From an uncultured Oscillospiraceae bacterium (GTDB lineage: Bacteria > Bacillota > Clostridia > Oscillospirales > Ruminococcaceae): a stretch of DNA of 15,334 nucleotides. This document shows positions 1 through 5,838 of the stretch, piece after piece. The DNA is taken from positions 1 to 15,334 of the forward strand of contig CANNTZ010000060.1 in assembly GCA_947522735.1 (NCBI GenBank), written 5' to 3'. The position numbers and the translations under genes were made by a program. Under the pieces are notes generated by a model that saw only the letters and a list, made by a program, of their open reading frames with translations, ran no database searches and was not told where the DNA came from. Each line of letters begins with the position of its first letter. The first letter of the stretch is position 1.

Positions 1-44
1 ATTCGGACGTTTTTCCCAAGCTGTACCGGCTTGACGTTCACCAT
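1..44 (-). CDS. rpoB: RNA polymerase beta subunit, N-terminal fragment (probable)
   Basis: Only the first 14 codons lie in the window. They read MVNVKPVQLGKNVR, followed by AT and the window edge, so the next residue is Ile or Met. This closely resembles the start of clostridial RpoB, where a PVQLGK-type stretch followed by Arg-Met-Ser-Phe is typical. The match is from memory and rests on 14 residues, so it is probable rather than certain. The start is the ATG at 44-42, with GGAG at 59-56, a slightly long spacing of 11 bases. RpoB would be the catalytic beta subunit of RNA polymerase. Two promoters and a structured leader upstream fit a highly expressed housekeeping gene. The ribosomal protein genes rplJ/rplL, often found just upstream of rpoB, are absent here; spore coat genes occupy that position. 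Confidence 0.62.
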   Translation of the reverse strand, partial: MVNVKPVQLGKNVR

Positions 45-78
45 AGGCTTAATCACTCCATTCAAAATTTCTGAACCC

Positions 79-108
79 GCTGCCGCCGGGCGTCCCACTC
101 GCAGCAGC
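79..108 (-). other. Hairpin in the leader just upstream of the rpoB-like gene
   Basis: Arms 79-86 and 101-108 pair over 8 positions (one is a G-U pair in the minus-strand RNA). A short GGG/CCC pairing lies inside the 14-base loop. The hairpin ends 34 bases before the start codon and has no T-run directly after it, so it does not look like an intrinsic terminator. It could be a site for control of translation or of transcript stability. The pairing is visible; any role is inference. Confidence 0.45.
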
Positions 109-122
109 CTCTGCCTTTGATC

Positions 123-176
123 TCCGGCAATACCGGCGCGCCGGATCCAGCCGGCCTGCCGGTACGAGAATCCGGA
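123..176 (-). other. Nested GC-rich stem-loop in the 5' leader
   Basis: Three nested pairings are visible: an outer TCCGG/CCGGA (123-127 with 172-176), a middle TACCGGC/GCCGGTA (131-137 with 158-164) and an inner GCCGG/CCGGC (140-144 with 151-155, six-base loop). A perfect 12-base palindrome, CCGGCGCGCCGG at 133-144, offers an alternative fold, so two exclusive structures are possible. The element lies between the nearer promoter and the rpoB-like start, so it would be in the transcript. It matches no riboswitch or leader class that I recognise. Confidence 0.45.
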
Positions 177-256
177 CTTTATCCGACTTCCCGACACCTC
201 CATCTTTGATATTTGAACCGTAAATTATTAACTCGTTGTGATTCCAAAAAACGGCA

Positions 257-284
257 ACTATCACATTTACCATGCAATTGTCAA
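257..284 (-). promoter_or_regulatory. Sigma-A promoter P2, nearer to the rpoB-like gene
   Basis: On the minus strand a perfect -35 TTGACA (284-279) is followed by a 16-base spacer and GATAGT (262-257), a 4/6 match to TATAAT. It is preceded by TGT, forming an extended -10. Transcription would start near position 250, giving a leader of about 205 bases before the ATG at 44. Confidence 0.6.
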
Positions 285-315
285 TCGTTAATTTGTAAGA
301 ATCTCTGAATTTTTT

Positions 316-356
316 CTATGTATTTTGCTGTATAAAAAAGCAAAACGCATACATAG
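316..356 (-). repeat. 41-base inverted repeat close to the P1 start site
   Basis: Arms CTATGTA/TACATAG (316-322 with 350-356) and TTTTGCT/AGCAAAA (323-329 with 339-345) form a 14-bp stem with a four-base bulge (346-349) and a nine-base loop (330-338). In minus-strand RNA from P1 it would sit within about 15 bases of the 5' end. No T-run follows on that strand, so it is not an obvious terminator. It could protect the 5' end of the transcript or be a protein-binding dyad between the two promoters. Confidence 0.55.
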
Positions 357-376
357 CCATTATGATACATTGTATT

Positions 377-405
377 ATTATAATGCTTTATCAAGAAAAT
401 GTCAA
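377..405 (-). promoter_or_regulatory. Perfect-consensus sigma-A promoter P1 (TTGACA-17-TATAAT)
   Basis: The minus strand carries TTGACA at 405-400, a 17-base spacer and TATAAT at 382-377, an exact match to the vegetative promoter consensus with ideal spacing. The predicted start is near 370. It points left, away from the spore coat genes and towards the rpoB-like gene 330 bases downstream, with no other supported gene between. Together with P2 it forms a tandem promoter pair, common upstream of transcription and translation genes. Confidence 0.82.
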
Positions 406-451
406 GAAAAATTTTTACCGATATTCAAAATTTTTTTCGTGGAATTTTTTT
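406..451 (-). promoter_or_regulatory. A/T-tract UP-like element upstream of P1
   Basis: Directly upstream of the P1 -35 box, three runs of A and T lie in succession on the minus strand: AAAAATTTTT next to the -35, then AAAAAAATTTT, then AAAAAAATT. This is the expected position and composition of an UP element contacted by the RNA polymerase alpha C-terminal domains, and such tracts also bend DNA. Its composition contrasts with the GC-rich surroundings. Confidence 0.5.
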
Positions 452-510
452 GTGCGCAGTCGAGCGCAGGTTATTTTTGTCAATTTTCAGCCGTTTTATA
501 CCGTCAAGGC

Positions 511-552
511 TCAAAACGCAAGGAGCGGGAGATATCTCACGACATCTCCCGC
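511..552 (-). terminator. Probable terminator after the spore coat gene pair
   Basis: A 9-bp perfect stem, GCGGGAGAT with ATCTCCCGC (525-533 with 544-552), has a ten-base loop and starts 16 bases after the stop codon of the second coat gene. On the minus strand it is followed by TCCTTGCGTTTT, so the T-tract is weak and interrupted. The position and stem strength favour a terminator. It also separates the coat genes from promoter P1. Confidence 0.6.
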
Positions 553-568
553 CCGAGCAGCCGCAATC

Positions 569-844
569 CTACTGCTGCGCCGAAAACTTCTGCTTCGCCT
601 GGTTGATTTTGTTCTGGTCGGCGGCCTCGGTCTGATACCAGCCGCGCTTCTGCATTTCAAGGAACACCTCGTGCTGTATCTGGTGCTCCTCGTTGAGGAT
701 GTTCATAAATTCGCTCTTGATTACCGGAGTTGCGCACTCGTTTGCAAAGGTGTTGTAGCCGTCGGTCACGAACTTCTGTGAGCTGAGCATGTCCGTCAGC
801 ATCTCTTTTTCCGTGAAATTTCCGGCGTTCGGGTTTATCTGCAT
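569..844 (-). CDS. Spore coat protein, CotF family
   Basis: A 91-residue protein of the Coat_F type, a small helical, ferritin-like family found in endospore coats of Bacilli and Clostridia. Visible family traits are an N-terminal stretch MQINPNAGNFTEKEML, a long helix with DMLSSQKF and an Asn-Glu region, the ILNEEHQIQHEVFLEMQ helix and an aromatic GWY patch followed by a Gln-rich tail. The ATG at 844 has a perfect AGGAGG at 857-852 with 7-base spacing, and this AGGAGG overlaps the stop codon of the preceding coat gene, so the two are almost certainly co-transcribed and coupled. It probably acts in the developing spore or its coat; family members vary in role. No signal peptide or membrane segment is seen. 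A hairpin terminator follows. Confidence 0.85.
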   Translation of the reverse strand: MQINPNAGNFTEKEMLTDMLSSQKFVTDGYNTFANECATPVIKSEFMNILNEEHQIQHEVFLEMQKRGWYQTEAADQNKINQAKQKFSAQQ

Positions 845-856
845 AACTCTTCCTCC

Positions 857-1042
857 TCAGTTGAGCTGCGCAAACAGCTTGTCGTAGTGGTTCTGATGCC
901 GCGACGCTATCTGCTCGCATTTGGTCTTGATCTGCGGGTCTGACGCAGTCTGGGAATACATGCGGTACTTTTTGACGAGAAGCTGCTCCTGCGAGAGCTG
1001 GTCTTCTATCGCCGAAAGCTCCTTGGAAGTAAGGTTTGGCAT
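857..1042 (-). CDS. Small spore coat protein, CotF family
   Basis: A 61-residue helical protein starting MPNLTSKELSAIEDQLS, with a second helix around KCEQIASRHQNHYDKL. This is the pattern of the short CotF-like coat proteins that occur next to a longer partner in Clostridia. I chose the ATG at 1042 because GGAG lies 8 bases upstream; two in-frame ATGs further out (1069 and 1057) would add nine or five residues with worse ribosome binding sites and would place the start in a predicted hairpin tail. It lies 12 bases upstream of the second coat gene, which it probably accompanies in one mRNA. No clear sporulation sigma-factor promoter (sigma-E, -G or -K type) was found in the 122 bases between it and the mreB-like gene, so its promoter remains unidentified. 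Confidence 0.82.
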   Translation of the reverse strand: MPNLTSKELSAIEDQLSQEQLLVKKYRMYSQTASDPQIKTKCEQIASRHQNHYDKLFAQLN

Positions 1043-1060
1043 ATTTTTCTCTCCCATCAC

Positions 1061-1096
1061 AAAAATCATCGCCGGAACGCTCTTGCCGCTCCGACG
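1061..1096 (-). terminator. Possible terminator or attenuator between the mreB-like gene and the coat genes
   Basis: Arms 1087-1096 and 1070-1079 form a 10-bp stem (two G-U pairs in minus-strand RNA) with a seven-base loop. A run of five T follows after a four-base gap (ATGA). The position suits termination of the mreB-like transcript. However, it is only 19 bases from the coat gene start, so it would lie in the leader of any coat transcript that begins upstream of it. Confidence 0.4.
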
Positions 1097-1164
1097 GTGA
1101 TATTATTCCCCATTTGCGTGGGATAACTACTTCGATTTTGTAGATAAACCTCCAACTTTTTCCA

Positions 1165-2187
1165 TTAATATGCGCTTCCGCTGTCGGGCGGAGGTATCTC
1201 CTTGAAGCCGTCGCTCAGCTCGCCCACCATGCTCAGCGATTTGCCCGTGCCGACGGCCACGCACTCGATTGGACGCGGCGCAATTCGCGCCGCAATGCCG
1301 ATGCGCTCCGAGATAAAGCTGTCCAGGCCATGCAGCAGCGAGCCGCCTCCGGTCATTACGACGCCGCTGTCCTTGAGGTCGCCGACAAGCTCCGGCGGCG
1401 CCTCCTCCAGCGCCATACCAAACACCTCGGCCAATTGCTCCGCCGTCTCGTAGACCGGCTCGTATACGTCCCTCCAGCCAAGCTCTATCTTCACCGGAAG
1501 CCCCGTCACCGCGCTCCTGCCCTTGACCTCCATCGGCTCCGCATCGTCGCGCCCTGTCAGCGTGCCAAGGTTTATCTTGATGCGCTCGGCGGTCATTTCG
1601 CCGATGATAAGCTCGTATTTGCGGCGGATATATCGCGTTATCGCCTCATCGAAGGTGTCGCCTGCAATTTTCAGCGAGCTTTTGGATATTATGCCGTCCA
1701 TCGAGAGCAGCGCCGCGTCCGCCGTGCCGCCGCCGATATCCAGCATCATCACGCCGCGCGCGCCGGAAAAATCCACACCCGCGCCTATGGCCGCCGCGAC
1801 CGGCTCGTCGATGAGATAGACCCTGCGCGCTTCGGCAGCGTAAGCCGCTCTTATAGCCGCGCGCAGCTCAACCTCGGTTATGCCCGACGGCACACACATC
1901 GCCACCCGCGGCTTTATCAGCGAGGAATAGCAGACCTTGCGGATGAAATAGTTTACCATCAGGCTGGTCATGGTGTAATCCGAGATGACGCCGCCGGAGA
2001 GAGGACGGATTATCTTCAGTCTATCCGGAGTTTTTCCGCGCATCGTCTCCGCCTCGCGTCCAAGGCAGACAACCTCGTTGGTGTAGACGTCGAGCGCCGC
2101 GACCGAGGGCTCGTTGAGCAATATCCGGCGGCGACCGTAGATAAGTATAGATCTGGTGCCAAGATCGAGCCCGATATCGGCTATCAT
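1165..2187 (-). CDS. MreB/Mbl-family actin-like cell shape protein
   Basis: A 340-residue bacterial actin homologue. Motifs in order are phosphate-1 (GLDLGT, residues 6-11), the LNEPSVAALD strand (24-33), the DEPVAAAIG segment with the likely catalytic Glu 128, phosphate-2 (LDIGGGTAD, 149-157), a conserved AERIKINLGT helix (200-209) and the adenosine motif (VVMTGGGSLLHGL, 276-288). Such proteins form ATP-dependent filaments under the membrane that guide elongation-phase peptidoglycan synthesis. The ATG at 2187 is preferred over an upstream TTG at 2208: it has a G-rich site about 9 bases upstream, and family N-termini start just before the DLGT motif. The N-terminus is shorter than in many MreB proteins and lacks an obvious amphipathic stretch. 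No mreC/mreD neighbours are present, so it may be an extra paralogue (Mbl or MreBH-like) rather than the principal MreB. Confidence 0.85.
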   Translation of the reverse strand: MIADIGLDLGTRSILIYGRRRILLNEPSVAALDVYTNEVVCLGREAETMRGKTPDRLKIIRPLSGGVISDYTMTSLMVNYFIRKVCYSSLIKPRVAMCVPSGITEVELRAAIRAAYAAEARRVYLIDEPVAAAIGAGVDFSGARGVMMLDIGGGTADAALLSMDGIISKSSLKIAGDTFDEAITRYIRRKYELIIGEMTAERIKINLGTLTGRDDAEPMEVKGRSAVTGLPVKIELGWRDVYEPVYETAEQLAEVFGMALEEAPPELVGDLKDSGVVMTGGGSLLHGLDSFISERIGIAARIAPRPIECVAVGTGKSLSMVGELSDGFKEIPPPDSGSAY

Positions 2188-2226
2188 ATCAAAGCACCCC
2201 CAGCACAAAAATTTCTCTGATATTAT

Positions 2227-2255
2227 ATTATATCAAATCCCGACGAAAAACACAA
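2227..2255 (-). promoter_or_regulatory. Extended -10 promoter for the mreB-like gene
   Basis: The minus strand has TATAAT at 2232-2227 preceded by TGA (extended -10), a 17-base spacer and TTGTGT at 2255-2250, a weak -35 that matches only in TTG. Transcription would start near 2220, about 33 bases before the ATG at 2187. It lies in the 110-base gap after the comF-type gene, so the mreB-like gene can be transcribed separately. Confidence 0.65.
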
Positions 2256-2297
2256 TATCAATAAAGGCTTTTGTCGCAGCGGGCCACATTATATGTA

Positions 2298-3011
2298 TCA
2301 GTCCAGCACCGCCGCGGCAAAGGTTATCGCGTAGACCGCTTTTGCGCCGCCGGAGAGCAGCACCCGCGCACATTCGTCGAGCGTCGTGCCGGTTGTGGCG
2401 ATGTCGTCCACCAGCAGTACCGTCAGGCCCGCCGGGTCAAAGCCGCGCCCAAGCCCCATCGCACCCTTCAGGTTCACAAGCCTGTCCTTTGCGCCGAGTG
2501 ACGCCTGATGCGCCGTGTTGCGAAGCTTGACGAGCGCGCCGCGCCTGAATTTTATCCCCAGCCGCCGCGAAAGCTCCCGTGCAAGCGTCTCCGCCTGATT
2601 ATAGCCGCGTTTCGCCGCCGCCCGGCGTCTCATCGGCGCCGCGGCCATCACGTCGAAGCGCACCTCCGGAAAGCGCAGCCGCACCGTCTGCGCCATCAGC
2701 GCGGACATCGGGTAAGCCAGGCTGCTCTGCCCGTTGAATTTGAACTCGCTTATGATATCCTTCGCCGCCTCGTAATATTCGACGGCGCTTGCACAGGCGA
2801 CGCAGCTCTGCGAATAAACCCCGCATATACAGGAATCCGGCGGCCTGCCGCATTTTTCGCAGCAATTTTCGCCAATCACGCCAAGTCCCGCCTCGCAGTC
2901 GCCACAGAGCATACCGTCGTATTCGATTATCTCGCGGCAAACCGCGCACCTTCTTGGAAAAAGCAGGTGTAAAAGGCGTTCCCGCATGTCGTACAGGTCA
3001 ATTTTGTTCAT
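2298..3011 (-). CDS. comF: ComF family protein (zinc-ribbon phosphoribosyltransferase fold)
   Basis: A 237-residue protein, the usual length for ComF/GntX proteins. The N-terminal third holds paired cysteines (C22/C25, C36/C39, C51/C54, C61/C63), consistent with zinc-binding. The C-terminal part is a type I phosphoribosyltransferase domain with AKRGYNQAETLAREL (133-147) and the PRPP loop LLVDDIATTGTTL (199-211). In transformable bacteria ComF supports uptake and processing of single-stranded DNA; in others the role is less clear, so transformation ability should not be assumed here. The ATG at 3011 overlaps the end of recD2 by 14 bases, indicating one transcript with coupled translation. A DNA helicase partner upstream fits a role in DNA handling. 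No other competence genes are in the window. Confidence 0.88.
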   Translation of the reverse strand: MNKIDLYDMRERLLHLLFPRRCAVCREIIEYDGMLCGDCEAGLGVIGENCCEKCGRPPDSCICGVYSQSCVACASAVEYYEAAKDIISEFKFNGQSSLAYPMSALMAQTVRLRFPEVRFDVMAAAPMRRRAAAKRGYNQAETLARELSRRLGIKFRRGALVKLRNTAHQASLGAKDRLVNLKGAMGLGRGFDPAGLTVLLVDDIATTGTTLDECARVLLSGGAKAVYAITFAAAVLD

Positions 3012-5292
3012 CCTCTGTCCCTCCCCTCGCCAAAAGCTTCCGCAGATTGCCGTAACGTATCATCCTGCGGTTGTTGTTCACCATATATGTTATCGCGTCA
3101 TCGCGCCCAACGACTATAAGCAGCTTTTTAGCGCGCGTCACCGCTGTGTAGAGCAGGCTGCGGTAGTAGAGCCTCTCGCTTGGATATGTCAGCACGAGAA
3201 TAACGGCGGCATATTCGCTGCCCTGGCTTTTGTGAACCGTCACGGCGTAGGCAAGCTCCAGCTCCGAGGCGTTTTCAAAGGTATACCGCGCGACCCTATC
3301 GTCAAATATCACATCCACACAGCGCATCGAGCGGTCTATGCTCAGCACTCTGCCAATATCCCCGTTAAAGATGCCCGCGCCCTGCTCCTCTATCTCAGCC
3401 TCATCGGAAAAAAACAGCTCCTCCGGCGTGTCCGGCTTATAGCGTGTCCATTCGATATCATAGTTGTTGCGCGTCTGCATCACCTTGTCTCCGGTTCTCA
3501 GCGCGCGCTGCTCGTTGCGATGCTCCCAGCCTCCGTCCCGTTTGGGGTTGAGCACGCCCTGGAGCCAGTTGTTGAGCGAGCCGACGCCTGTTGGCCCCTT
3601 GCGTCCCGGCGCAAGCACCTGCACGTCCCACATTCCGGATATGCCGTATTTCTGCGGCAGGCGCTTTGCGCACAGCTCAGCCACTGTGTCCTCGATATCC
3701 TCCGTGCGCGCGCGGCGCAGCAGAAAGAAGTCGTCGTCCGCGCCGTTGGTTATCACCGGCTGCTCTCCGCTGACTATCCGGTGCGCGTTGGTGACAATCA
3801 GGCTTTGCGCCGCCTGACGGAACACGTGCCGGAGCTGCACCGTCGTTATCGCGCCCGAGGCGATCATGTCCCGCAGCACGCTGCCCGCGCTGACCGACGG
3901 GAGCTGGTCGCTGTCGCCGACGAGCACAAGACGGCTGGTCATTCTAACTGCGCGCAGCAGCGCCTCAAACAGCAGCGTGTCCACCATCGACATCTCATCG
4001 ATGACGATGAGGTCGTTTTTGAGCTGATTTTTCTCGTTGCGTTTGAATTTCAACAGTCCGGCAGCGCTGTCCTCCTCCGAAAAATCCACCTCCAGCAGAC
4101 GGTGTATCGTCTTGGCGTCGCGTCCCGTCACCTCCGACATGCGCTTGGAGGCGCGTCCTGTCGGCGCGGCAAGCGCGACGCTCTCGCCCTGCATCTCGGC
4201 AAGCCGGATTATCGCGTTGAGTATTGTCGTCTTGCCGGTTCCGGGCCCTCCCGTGAGGATGAACACGCTCGATGTCGCGGCCCGCCGTATCGCCTCGCGC
4301 TGCGTCTCGTCGTAGGTTATGCCGTTGTTGCGCTCAAGCCAGCCGATGGTTTCGGCATCCGGCTCGCGCCGAGGAGCAGTCACGGCGTTGAGCAGCTCCA
4401 GCTTCCCGGCGATATACGTCTCCGCCTCGTAGAGCTGCGGAAGATAGACGTACTCTCGCCCTCCGAACTCCCGCCGGATAAGCTCCCGGTCGATGACGTC
4501 CTTCTCTATCGCCCTTTCGACGTCCTCCCTTTCCACCATAAGCATCGCCTGGGCCATCGCCTTCAGCATGTCCGAGGGCAGGCAGGTGTGGCCGTTGCCG
4601 AGGTTGTGCCGGAGGATGTGCCGCACTCCGGCGCAGACGCGGTTGATATCGTCCGCCTCGACGCCGTTTGCGGCGGCAATCGCGTCCGCCTTGTCGAACG
4701 GCACACCTATCCCGGCGTCGCAGAGCAGGTACGGATTTTCGCGTATCGCCTGCGCCGATTGCTCGCCATAGCGCTTCCAGACACGCACGCACACCCCCGG
4801 CGGCAATCCAAGCCCCGAAAGCTGCGCCATTGCCGCGCGCACACCGAACACCCGCTTAAACTCGAGTGATATTGCCTGCGCCTTGACGATGGATATGCCT
4901 TTTATCTCCGCCAGACGCTCCGGCTCGTTCTCGATTACGTCCAGCGACGCGTCGCCGAACCTGTCGGTTATCCGTCTGGCCGTTGCCGCGCCGATGCCCT
5001 TCACCACGCCGCTTTCGAGATAGCGGCAGATTGCCAGCGCCGTTGTCGGCAGCCGCTTGACGCACATCTCCACCCGGAACTGGTCGCCGTAATTCGGGTG
5101 CTGCATATAGTAGCCGGTGAGCGTTACCTCCTCGCCGGCCTGCACATCGCTTATCTCGCCGACAGCGCTCATCAGCGCGCCGCCTGCGTTTATCTCCATC
5201 ACGGTGAAGCCGTTCCGGGGATTGCGGTAGACTATATGCTCGACGCTGCCGCTTATCTCCTCTATCTTTCGTTCCTGCTGTAACTCCTGCAT
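2998..5292 (-). CDS. recD2: RecD2-type ATP-dependent DNA helicase
   Basis: A 764-residue superfamily 1B helicase, normal length for RecD2, which works without RecB and RecC. An N-terminal OB-like region (about 10-80) is followed by helix-hairpin-helix segments (GVVKGIGAATARRI near 95-108; LAEIKGISIVKAQAI near 127-141). The motor then shows Walker A GGPGTGKT (348-355), Walker B IDEMSM (431-436), LVGDSDQLPSVSAGS (457-471), the SH3-like insertion, VHKSQGSEY (686-694) and TAVTRAKK near the C-terminus (716-723). RecD2 unwinds DNA 5' to 3' and is linked to DNA repair and replication fork maintenance. I preferred the ATG at 5292, with AGGG 8 bases upstream; a GTG at 5298 is possible and adds two residues. 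It has its own promoter and overlaps comF downstream. Confidence 0.93.
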   Translation of the reverse strand: MQELQQERKIEEISGSVEHIVYRNPRNGFTVMEINAGGALMSAVGEISDVQAGEEVTLTGYYMQHPNYGDQFRVEMCVKRLPTTALAICRYLESGVVKGIGAATARRITDRFGDASLDVIENEPERLAEIKGISIVKAQAISLEFKRVFGVRAAMAQLSGLGLPPGVCVRVWKRYGEQSAQAIRENPYLLCDAGIGVPFDKADAIAAANGVEADDINRVCAGVRHILRHNLGNGHTCLPSDMLKAMAQAMLMVEREDVERAIEKDVIDRELIRREFGGREYVYLPQLYEAETYIAGKLELLNAVTAPRREPDAETIGWLERNNGITYDETQREAIRRAATSSVFILTGGPGTGKTTILNAIIRLAEMQGESVALAAPTGRASKRMSEVTGRDAKTIHRLLEVDFSEEDSAAGLLKFKRNEKNQLKNDLIVIDEMSMVDTLLFEALLRAVRMTSRLVLVGDSDQLPSVSAGSVLRDMIASGAITTVQLRHVFRQAAQSLIVTNAHRIVSGEQPVITNGADDDFFLLRRARTEDIEDTVAELCAKRLPQKYGISGMWDVQVLAPGRKGPTGVGSLNNWLQGVLNPKRDGGWEHRNEQRALRTGDKVMQTRNNYDIEWTRYKPDTPEELFFSDEAEIEEQGAGIFNGDIGRVLSIDRSMRCVDVIFDDRVARYTFENASELELAYAVTVHKSQGSEYAAVILVLTYPSERLYYRSLLYTAVTRAKKLLIVVGRDDAITYMVNNNRRMIRYGNLRKLLARGGTEDEQN

Positions 5293-5344
5293 CTGCACGA
5301 CCCTGTTCCGTCAAAAACAAACTTACGTTCTCGATTCTTACTAT

Positions 5345-5373
5345 ATTATAACAGCAGTCGCGCTAAAACGCAA
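5345..5373 (-). promoter_or_regulatory. Extended -10 promoter for recD2-comF
   Basis: On the minus strand TATAAT (5350-5345) is preceded by TGT, giving an extended -10. A 17-base spacer separates it from TTGCGT (5373-5368), a weak -35 matching in TTG. The predicted start near 5338 gives a leader of about 45 bases before recD2. The same weak -35 plus strong extended -10 layout appears before the mreB-like gene. Confidence 0.68.
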
Positions 5374-5376
5374 CAC

Positions 5377-5754
5377 CTAACTTATTATTTCCGTCTCTCT
5401 CATGATTTTTTTGCCGGTGAGCTTTTCCACGCAGTCCGGCAGCTCCTCTGCGCGCAGCATGTCTCCGAACACACTCTCGCAGAAGCGTCTCGTGGCTTCG
5501 TCGGCCCCCGAGTCCAGCAGCAGTATCTCTCCCCGCGCGCCCGAGCGTTCAAGCGCGCACCGCGCGGCGCACACCTTCATCTCCAGCAGCGCGTCGTCCT
5601 TTTCGACCGGCACCGCCGCTAAGATGCACACCCTTTGCCGCCGCCACGCCGCTCCGCGCATAAACACCACAATATCCGCCAGCCCCACTGACATCAGCAT
5701 GCACGCTCCGATTATCGCTATCACCCTTGCCGCCGTTATAAGCACTCCCGTCAT
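5377..5754 (-). CDS. Small single-pass membrane protein of unknown function
   Basis: A 125-residue protein that I cannot assign to a named family. Residues about 4-32 are strongly hydrophobic, with a helix ending at FMRG, followed by the basic cluster RGAAWRRQR, so positive-inside topology puts the rest in the cytoplasm. The soluble part reads like beta-alpha-beta: RVCILAAVPV, a Cys/Ala-rich helix, then EILLLDSGADEATRRF. That last stretch resembles the EIIVVDDGSxD segment of GT-A (family 2) glycosyltransferases, but the protein is far too short for a working enzyme and no acceptor or catalytic region follows. Translation is well supported: AGGAGG with 8-base spacing before the ATG at 5754, and a sigma-A-like promoter just upstream. 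It is followed by the recD2 promoter without a visible terminator. Confidence 0.68.
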   Translation of the reverse strand: MTGVLITAARVIAIIGACMLMSVGLADIVVFMRGAAWRRQRVCILAAVPVEKDDALLEMKVCAARCALERSGARGEILLLDSGADEATRRFCESVFGDMLRAEELPDCVEKLTGKKIMRETEIIS

Positions 5755-5777
5755 CTCGCTCCCCTCCTTTTATAGAT

Positions 5778-5807
5778 ATGATATGCTCCGGGCCATTCCG
5801 TTGACAA
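5778..5807 (-). promoter_or_regulatory. Sigma-A promoter for the small membrane protein gene
   Basis: The minus strand carries TTGTCA (5807-5802), an 18-base spacer and TATCAT (5783-5778), each a 5/6 match to consensus. The start site would be near 5771, just upstream of the AGGAGG ribosome binding site, so the leader is very short. Confidence 0.6.
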
Positions 5808-5838
5808 AAGGCGCTCCGTAAACCGCGAAAGGCGCTCC
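5807..5838 (-). repeat. 11-base direct repeat beside the -35 box, possible operator
   Basis: GGAGCGCCTTT (minus-strand reading) occurs twice, at 5838-5828 and 5817-5807. The start-to-start distance is 21 bases, two helical turns, and the second copy abuts the -35 box. Tandem copies on one DNA face next to a promoter are typical of regulator binding sites. Chance recurrence in GC-rich DNA cannot be excluded. Confidence 0.4.

Noticed and set aside
49..273. A 74-codon open frame on the minus strand across the rpoB leader, ending four bases before the rpoB-like ATG
   Set aside because: Its start lies inside the P2 promoter spacer with no ribosome binding site, and its composition follows the GC-rich folded RNA. 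An internal GGAGG near 200 has no start codon at a useful distance. A leader peptide cannot be fully excluded.
280..368. A 29-codon open frame at the start of the P1 transcript
   Set aside because: There is no ribosome binding site, and most of it is the inverted repeat at 316-356, so it is probably accidental.
456..475. TGCGC/GCGCA dyad in the AT-rich stretch as a terminator
   Set aside because: It has only five base pairs, and neither strand has a proper T-run after it.
1120..1160. A sigma-H-like promoter (GGAGGTTT with CGAAGT) upstream of the coat genes
   Set aside because: It matches the consensus only loosely at both boxes, and coat genes are not usually sigma-H dependent.
2986..4869. 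A 627-codon open frame on the plus strand, opposite recD2
   Set aside because: It is the antisense shadow of recD2, whose helicase motifs are complete; long antisense frames are expected in GC-rich coding DNA. The same applies to the plus-strand frames opposite mreB, comF, the GH13 gene and the glg genes.
5801..5830. TTGACA on the plus strand at 5801-5806 as a right-facing promoter
   Set aside because: No acceptable -10 lies 16-18 bases downstream, and no plus-strand gene follows. The bases are better explained by the left-facing -35 box.
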